Origin: Symsagittifera roscoffensis | Lineage: Eukaryota; Xenacoelomorpha; Acoela; Convolutidae | Direction: 5' to 3' | Length of the DNA: 60,000 nt | Assembly: GCF_963678635.1 (NCBI RefSeq) | Contig: NC_087069.1 | Coordinates: 20,808,660 to 20,868,659 of the forward strand | Part shown: positions 54,501 through 60,000 of the stretch, piece after piece | Layout of the letters: each line of letters begins with the position of its first letter | Position numbering within the stretch: the stretch's first letter is position 1 | The notes under the pieces: model-generated | Database searches by the model: none | What the model saw: the letters and a program-made list of their open reading frames with translations, nothing else | What the model was told of the DNA's origin: nothing | Position numbers and translations under genes: made by a program

Positions 54501-56880
54501 CAAACTGGACTCCAGGGCAGTGCGAGCGCTGCTCACAACGGGAGGTCCGAGACTGATGAAAGTGGACGGACATTATATCGATGTCCATGGCCCTTACCCC
54601 ATCCTGATGAATGTGGATGGCATCAATATCTACACGAAAGCTCACATAACTGATGCGAACGATCAGATTGGCCGGATATACATTGGTAAAGAGGAGCTGA
54701 AGGTTAGACGAATCGGACACAACGCGATGCTCGAACAAGATGCGGTGCATATTGGTTGTGAGGCCGATCTGGCCGCACACGTTCTGGACGTGCAAGGCAG
54801 ACAACTTTCAGTAAAGGGACTGCTAGACACGGGAGCAGTGGTTAGTGTCATGCCAGTCAAAACTTGGACTGACATGGGTTTCGAAAGGTCGGATCTCATA
54901 CCGACAAACATCAGGTTGGCAGCTGCCAATCAGGGAGCGATCTATGTCACCGGACGAACCCCGATCATTTCACTGCAGCTCGGAGGAAGACATCTTTGGA
55001 TGAGCTTCCTAGTAGTAGAGAATTTGGACGAATCCGACCAGTTCATCTTAGGAAGGGATTTCGTTCGCAACTTTGACGTCACGATCGATCTCAATGACGG
55101 ATTGATTAGGATCAAGGATCCTGAGAGAAAGTATGAAAAAAAACCCCTTAATAAGATCTTAATTAATCAGGCCAAGGTGCCGATTTTTCTGGATCGAAAA
55201 GTTAGAGTAAAACCAAACCAAGCCGTAGTAGCGACGTTTAGGATGAGGAACCTGAATGAACTCAGCAATGACAGACAGGTGTGTCTGGTACCAAATCCAA
55301 ACAGTAAAAGCTCGGCTATTTTAGGAAGAAGCTTCTCACTCACTCAGAGCGGACTGTGTGTGAGTGTGTTATTGAACACAGAAGCAACAACAGTGACAAT
55401 ACAGAGGGGAAAGAAACTTGGCTACGCTTTGCCTCTGAACACAGACTTTCAGAGTGTGGAGAACTTGAAAAAGTTTGATGTAACTAAATGTCCATTGCAT
55501 GCGAACCAAGAATGTATAATGAAAAGAGTGAATGAATTGAAATCTTCTAGCAAATTGTTTTCAATGAAGTCGGAAACAGATGATGGGCTCTCTAGTTGTT
55601 CCAACTTCCCTGAGAGACCGACGGAGGCAGAGTTAGCAGTGAATAAACCTGTCCTACCTGAAATAGAACATCTGAAGGGTAAAATATCAGACAAGGAACT
55701 AGATTCGCTCAGGGCGGTGCTAAATCGGAACGCAGACGTTTTTTCGAAACATAAGGCTGACATATGTTGTTGCAATTTTGTAGAGCACGAGATTGAGATA
55801 GAAGAGGGCTCGGTACCTCATAGGGAAGGGGCGAGAAGAATGACCCCAAACAAGTCAGAAGCGTGTAGGAAGGAAATTGAGATGTTAATGGAGTACGACA
55901 TGATCGAGCCGTCGAAGTCCCCATGGGCTTGTGGCGTGGTCATGGCGAAAAAGAAAGGGGGACAACTCAGATTTTGTTGTGATTTCCGTTATCTGAACGC
56001 AGTGACTATAAAGGACGCATACCCGATTCCCCGCATCGATGAGAGCCTATCCAAGCTGGGAGACGCGAAGTTCTTCACGACGTTGGATTTGGGCTCTGCA
56101 TTCTGGCAAGTGCCACTCAGAAAGCAAGATCGAGAGAAAACAGGCTTCGCGTGTGAGCTGGGACTGTTCCAGTGGAAGAGGATGCCATTCGGATTGTGCA
56201 ACGCGACGGCCACATTCCAGCGACTGATGGCCCAGGCACTCACGAGCGTCACTAAGAAATACGGGAATCTCATCATGTGTTATGTCGATGATGTCGTGAT
56301 TGCAACACCAACCTTAGAAGACCACATAGAGAGGTTGGAGGAGGTGTTGTCTTGCATGAAGCAGGCGGGTCTGAAATGCAAACCCTCTAAGTGTGAAATC
56401 TTCAGGGATTCCATAAAGTATCTGGGCCGCCTGGTTGACAAACATGGAGTGAGACCAGATCCCGAAGCGGTTGAAGCGGTGCTGACCTGGAAGGCACCTA
56501 AAACAGATACACAGTTGATGAGTTTTCTGAGATTCGCAAATTATTATCGAGAGTTCATCAAGGGGTATGCTGACAAAATATACCCCATGCAGAGGTTGAT
56601 GAGAAACAAGGGCAAAAAGTTCACCTGGACTGATGAGGCACAAGTTTCATTTGAAAACATCAAACGTGAACTTTGCGAGGCACCGGTCCTCGGCATGCCA
56701 ACAGAGAAGGGGATGTTCGTGCTGGACACGGATGCATCAGTGGTTGCGATATCGGGCATACTTCACCAGGAGCAGGAGTGGAACGGGAGAACGGTTCTTC
56801 GTCCGATAGCCTACGGGAGTAAAGTCCTGAGTGATACTGAAATGAAGTACGGCGCACCAAAGCGGAGATGTTTGCGGTGA
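51520..56880 (+). CDS. Gypsy copy 2: gag-protease-RT polyprotein, 1,786 codons
   Basis: One open frame without a gag-pol frameshift. Rough residue positions: disordered acidic N-terminus 1-300; heptad-rich coiled coil about 300-410; capsid-like region about 540-680 (WIEVMKLHFEEENL and onwards); CCHC knuckles at about 743 and 792; aspartic protease LLDTGA near 1,100; RT from about 1,450 with FCCDFRYLNAVTIKDAYPIP, LDLGSAFWQ, MPFGLCNATATFQRLM and CYVDD near 1,588; tether; RNase H first Asp in FVLDTDAS near 1,735. The ATG at 51,520 follows the leader. It ends at TGA 56,878-56,880, just before the RNase H catalytic Glu, where the frame moves by -1. The connection region reads SFLRFANYY, an Arg at a Gly that is kept in copy 1. 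Clade within Ty3/Gypsy not assigned; no chromodomain seen. Confidence 0.85.
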   Translation: MQRRDSLGSTTKIPRLSKGSTRKFKTRRSQSSFSSASDVFAENESAKGQSDLSVSGMRLRSEKNLDGDQRRSAEARTASETLVDPFDEGEQTLIRPDFEPSEDLEREEVERTEETSERSEVEPREEVLFKGMSKSETKSHRWRGEYSHSASTHTSLAKQSNNAMMSSISPSEERTGSKAKKSWKSLDDERIASLPTVGLTSSDDYPEITHPDVNFTPCPRNDMSRKASSTSPTRPMSDGITMGASSTFDRLMTSMIKQKGGASSSTRLQPQLTSSSLGLTPSFGATGDISDMFAGVMNGLDELRRDMTKRIDQVDERAHKGQENLRDELTHVKSQARVDQAQLIRNTDQCLAESLAQANKESYEREARMTREIERLLNDHDSTYAHTMTSLEKRLDAKSDLMMRKLDAILNGSNWQERSNPRERSRHANDGDGTGSNDRAQQGSRTNYEPRNKERPRAAPSRPGWTNPVPPEADATSETRLPTVPQVSSVPDLTTVSQDTTMYASMFEPLNRSLETLITKLSKSTERGERSRRTLKKPKSYKDESDGCIDTWIEVMKLHFEEENLSKKQECSALTSNLEGTALSCVMAKRANERDSARKIFDILLNRFGSGVQGHQAMVKFEKRRQRDEESIDKFLDDIELLRRRSNPDERISERNLAIASKFMDGVRSEELKKMLATHFTLSLDQVPTPDDLRMKSREYLLIKPRAQNRYSNYGNYSGTNTGANSSWYKPRDDMDKRRSCANCGSMDHHVSACSAYKQNMKAISFFLEDADATDEDHEEYVRGLIMKYGPRCFFCNLEGHFKSDCTQFWDAVADAKHPRHEEALSGVKASRARLMNEAESRRKETTPSTFTTKKVRTWPDEVVASNPEAESSSPLKVDYGLAARTALQNVKQDLATKEVEQWVRSELESTDLRESFNVLGKTTKAEDKEEPKKQGLKLNVISGKTFGVTKAGTKIMSIISVAGHQVVKNLSEPSEITLVNLDIYADYLKEKDPKLDSRAVRALLTTGGPRLMKVDGHYIDVHGPYPILMNVDGINIYTKAHITDANDQIGRIYIGKEELKVRRIGHNAMLEQDAVHIGCEADLAAHVLDVQGRQLSVKGLLDTGAVVSVMPVKTWTDMGFERSDLIPTNIRLAAANQGAIYVTGRTPIISLQLGGRHLWMSFLVVENLDESDQFILGRDFVRNFDVTIDLNDGLIRIKDPERKYEKKPLNKILINQAKVPIFLDRKVRVKPNQAVVATFRMRNLNELSNDRQVCLVPNPNSKSSAILGRSFSLTQSGLCVSVLLNTEATTVTIQRGKKLGYALPLNTDFQSVENLKKFDVTKCPLHANQECIMKRVNELKSSSKLFSMKSETDDGLSSCSNFPERPTEAELAVNKPVLPEIEHLKGKISDKELDSLRAVLNRNADVFSKHKADICCCNFVEHEIEIEEGSVPHREGARRMTPNKSEACRKEIEMLMEYDMIEPSKSPWACGVVMAKKKGGQLRFCCDFRYLNAVTIKDAYPIPRIDESLSKLGDAKFFTTLDLGSAFWQVPLRKQDREKTGFACELGLFQWKRMPFGLCNATATFQRLMAQALTSVTKKYGNLIMCYVDDVVIATPTLEDHIERLEEVLSCMKQAGLKCKPSKCEIFRDSIKYLGRLVDKHGVRPDPEAVEAVLTWKAPKTDTQLMSFLRFANYYREFIKGYADKIYPMQRLMRNKGKKFTWTDEAQVSFENIKRELCEAPVLGMPTEKGMFVLDTDASVVAISGILHQEQEWNGRTVLRPIAYGSKVLSDTEMKYGAPKRRCLR

Positions 56881-58112
56881 TCACTTTCGTGGAAAAATAC
56901 AGGGCCTACTTGGGGAGTGCTCCCTTCAAGTTACGTGTGGATAATCGAGCCCTCGCCTGGCTGAAAACCTATTCGATGGACCAAAGCTACATTGGTCGTT
57001 GGATCGTGCGCCTGGATGGATACCACATGATCATAGAGCACCGTACTCGTGACAAGCACCAGAACGCAGATAGCCTCAGTAAAAAGACAGAATTTTATGA
57101 GCGCCTCGAGGAGAGACAGGCTAACCAATCAGAGATCAAAGACGGTTTTTCCTTTCTGGAGAAAGAAACCTACGACAAGCTGCCACTTACTAGGTGGTTA
57201 GACAAGTCAGGACATCCTATACCTGGACACCCTGACCTTCCAGTGAAGACGGCCGCGGAGATAAAGCTTTTAGCCAGAGGCGAGCCCGTTCCGTTGGATC
57301 TGCTAGTCTGATCCAACTTGGTACAGCAAGAACTAACCAGGCTGGGTATAAACAGCATGGCTCTATTGAACAGGACGGTGAACGTGGCGCCGGACGTCAT
57401 GGGAAAACTCCGTGACTTGTTGGACAGGGAAGTGGATAGGCATGATCGTGAATGGATGGAGACCATGCAGCAGTTGACTGTCACCGAGAGAACAGAGAAG
57501 AGGCCAGTGTCCATTCGCAGCCGAGGCGTTGAACGGGATTGCAGGTCGATTGTCAACCAGCTGGTGAGCTCGATGCCGAAGGAGGTCTTGTTGAGAACTT
57601 CGTTCACTGAATGTGGAACACTGAATCAGAACCAAACTGCTGAGGAAGTCAGGATCAGGTCGAAATCTAGCTTCACGAGGAGAGTGCACTTCACGGATGC
57701 AAAAGAGGAATACGAGCCGAGCCCAGATTGTTCGTCCGTGGACGAGACAATGTCCGGGGAGTCTGATACCTTAGAGCCAGTCAAGGACGACTCGTCTGAG
57801 GAGTCAGACACCGTTGAGCCCGTGCAGGACGACTTGTCCGGGGAGAGGTTGACTAGACCACCTAGGGGCAGAATTTTGTCCGGGGAGTCGGGTTCAAAGC
57901 GACCGATGGACAGAGTTTTGTCCGGGGAGTCGAGAAACATCTCAAACAACTTGGAATATGATGTTGGAGAATCAGTCGACTCAAGTGTTGACTCGGGACC
58001 TCAGTCCTGGGACAACACGTCTGAAACAACTTCCAATTCCGATATGTCAGAGATCGCAATCCACTCCTTATTGGTAGACTGGAAGCAGCTGGTAATGATC
58101 AGGTGCTGGTAA
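56868..58112 (+). pseudogene. Gypsy copy 2: rest of RNase H and acidic linker, broken
   Basis: The -1 frame holds the RNase H Glu and second Asp as in copy 1. A nonsense TGA at 57,309-57,311 is CGA in copy 1. The frame then reopens (57,318-58,112) with the acidic SGES-repeat linker, until a deletion at about 58,088 that removes roughly 800 bp relative to copy 1 and leaves a short filler matching nearby CTGGTAATGATC. Confidence 0.8.
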
Positions 58113-58846
58113 TGATCGACCATTTTACGAAGTATGCGGAAGCAGCACCCTGCATGACAGCATCGGCGGAAGAAACATGTGATCATTTGATAAATGTGAG
58201 GATAGCGAGGCATGGCTGCCCCATCACATTCCAATCGGACAATGGCAAAGCATTCGTGGGTGATCTCACGAAGGAGTTGATGAAAAGGTCGCAGGTAGCG
58301 CAGGCCCACTCGACCACTTATCACCCGCAAACGAATGGCCTAGTCGAGAGGCAAAACCGCACACTGGTATCCATGCTGAGAGTCTACTGCTCGCGTTACA
58401 TGGATGACTGGGACAAGCACTTGCCGCAAGTGATGGGTGCTTACAACAGCGCGGAGCATTCCACTACGGGAATAAGTCCGCACATGATGTTAACGGGTCA
58501 TGAAAAAGCGCTCCCGTTGACGTTTTTCTACCCTGAATATGAGGGGAAGAGGACAGCACCGCAAATGTACGTGCGGGATGTTATTAGAAGACAGCAGGAC
58601 CTCAATGACTTATGCAGGAGGAATACGCAGCAGGCACAAATTAGACAAAAAAGGAGGTTTGATAAAAGGACAGCTGATGCGAAAGCCTACTCAGTTGGCG
58701 ACTACGTCTGGGTGTTCCAGGAAGTGGTTCAACCAAAAGGAACCAAGAAATTATTAAAGAAATGGCGTGGTCCATTTCAGATAACAGAAGTGCACCAAGG
58801 AGGTCGTTTTTTATCGATTGAGCACTGGAAGAGCAGCTTATTATGA
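58103..58846 (+). pseudogene. Gypsy copy 2: integrase, N-terminal half deleted
   Basis: Starts within the catalytic core (VMIDHFTKYAEAAPC). The zinc-binding domain and the first catalytic Asp are deleted; the second Asp (FQSDNGKAF) and the Glu (NGLVERQNRT) remain. A 1-bp insertion in the T run near 58,806-58,812 shifts the frame at the GRF of the GPY/F-like segment. This integrase cannot be active. Confidence 0.85.
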
Positions 58847-59645
58847 AAACATCAAACCACACAATGCCTCGTCAGAGGATTGGTGCATCCCAGCGGACAT
58901 GCAAGAGGGAGACTATTTGATAGTGGATCCTGCTTGTGAAGTGAATGAAAAGGGTGCTCGCGACAAGAACGACGGGAATGAGGTGGTGGACGATTGCGAT
59001 CTACCACTGGATCTCGAGTTGACCGAGCGAGTAGAGGTGGACGATGAAACTCTACCTTATGCCGAAGAAGACTGGGACTGCCCGGAACAAACCGAAATTG
59101 ACAAAGGAATACAGCCTGACTCTCCTCTCACTATGGAAACACGCCAAAGCAAGAGAGGAAAAAACCAGAAGAAATACAATCCGTACGGCGAGGATTTCGT
59201 TGTAGACAGGATAGTAGTAAGTGATGTCATAGACTCGCTGGTGGGACTGGACGAAGTGGCCATGCTAGAAGAAATAGACCTTGTGAACGATATGGATCAA
59301 GATTGGATCGACGATCGATCAGAACCGGAAGTGGAGTTCGAACCAGAAGCGGAACAGACTCATGAGCAGGAACTAACAAACTTGCGCGTGCTCGAATGGC
59401 TCCATGATCTGCCGACAGATCCAAAAGAGACGATCCTGACGATTCAGAACGTTGATAGAGACGGCGTCAAATACATCAGTCATGACAATAGCGAGTCCAA
59501 CTGGGTCGCCCCAGATGGTCCTCTACGTGTTCCACAATCCAACCTCGATCTCCTAGACTTTGGGCGATCGACGGGGACGTCGATGGATATTTTTGTCCGG
59601 GGAGTGGGGGTAGGACTCACCCACACCGAAAATCTGATAATATAA
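58818..59645 (+). pseudogene. Gypsy copy 2: C-terminal pol tail
   Basis: Continues pol after the 1-bp insertion: STGRAAYYENIKPHN, then an acidic tail (EFEPEAEQTHEQELTNL) and LTHTENLII and a stop. About 200 residues beyond DDETL exist only here, because copy 1 is cut at that point. No chromodomain is recognised. A single TTTTGTCCGGGGAGT at 59,590-59,604 repeats the nucleotide word of the linker, but in a different reading frame. Confidence 0.7.
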
Positions 59646-59701
59646 AAATTGAAATCGGCAAGAGAAACCGGAGAATTAGAGACAGAGGGCGAGAATGCTA
59701 A

Positions 59702-60000
59702 AAACCACCTTTTGGACAAATCTTTGAATCCTATTTTGATCTACCGAACCATTATTCGAACAATATCGTCATAACGGACAGCGATTTCATACTCACGGAA
59801 CGCACGTGCGCCATAGCGATAACCGCGGACGTAAGCTTCAAAACAGCACTAGCGGCAGACTTCAAGAGAGAGTATAAAAATATCGAGTTTTTGTGGAAAC
59901 AGAGGCCTGGTGTGGGAGGGATGATAGCGCTGCCCCCTGTTGCATCACAGATACCAGGGAAATATTTGTTTTTCCTGGTTACCAAGGCCACTGATAGGCA
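59702..60000 (+). CDS. Macro (ADP-ribose) domain ORF downstream of Gypsy pol, partial
   Basis: Open frame from 59,702 to the window end (about 99 codons), beginning 57 bases after the pol stop. Segments AIAITADVSFKTALAADFKR, IEFLWKQRPGVGGMIALPP and GKYLFFLVTKATDR follow the order of TARG1/OARD1-type macro domains, which bind ADP-ribose and remove it from acidic residues. The Lys in FLVTK (59,984-59,986) corresponds to the catalytic Lys of TARG1. The partner Asp, in the later GCGLD-like loop, would lie beyond the window. The glycine loop after the first Asp is altered (FKTAL in place of a GxG-like segment). There is no ATG before the domain, so splicing, frameshifting or a lost start is implied. 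It occupies the place of env. Confidence 0.7.

Overview
The window looks like repeat-rich nuclear DNA from an invertebrate animal. It is AT-rich over most of its length, has GT-AG introns, and is crowded with eukaryotic transposable elements: Ty3/Gypsy LTR retrotransposons, a LINE fragment, inverted-repeat DNA elements and foldback elements. I cannot place the species. No bacterial operon, rRNA, convincing tRNA or CRISPR array is visible.

Layout. (1) 1-3.8 kb is a decayed Ty3/Gypsy pol (reverse transcriptase thumb, RNase H, integrase and a low-complexity tail), broken by inverted-repeat insertions. (2) 4-7.2 kb is AT-rich DNA with small tandem duplications. (3) 7.2-12.6 kb holds the one plausible host gene: five exons whose splice phases all agree, encoding an unrecognised secreted protein of about 245 residues. 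Its introns carry a 1.4-kb element with inverted termini and a 0.2-kb foldback element. (4) 12.24-36.62 kb is a large, imperfect, nested inverted duplication. Its outermost arms contain the last exon of that gene, intact on the left and a diverged copy on the right. Inside are a LINE fragment, several unclassified repeat blocks, four or five copies of a 0.5-kb hairpin-ended non-autonomous element (with a matching empty site), unidentified ORFs, and a second decayed Gypsy pol at 33.6-35.1 kb.

(5) 37.5-60 kb is different: GC-richer, with two nearly identical Ty3/Gypsy elements in tandem, offset by about 10.9 kb. Each has a long leader or LTR region followed by gag, protease, RT, RNase H and integrase. 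Both copies are damaged in different ways. Copy 1 is fused, near the end of pol, directly into the leader of copy 2, so its own 3' end is missing. Copy 2 lacks about 800 bp of linker and integrase but keeps its 3' part. After its pol stop it carries an open frame with a TARG1/OARD1-type macro (ADP-ribose) domain, in the position where an env gene would lie, and this frame runs off the window.

The most interesting signals are all in this younger element: the macro-domain ORF; an array of about twenty ACCCTCC/GGAGGGT motifs in the leader, many arranged as inverted pairs 50-71 nt apart; a duplicated pair of leader hairpins with a compensatory base-pair change; and a -1 frame break inside RNase H present in both copies. 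LTR limits and the primer-binding site could not be fixed from this window.
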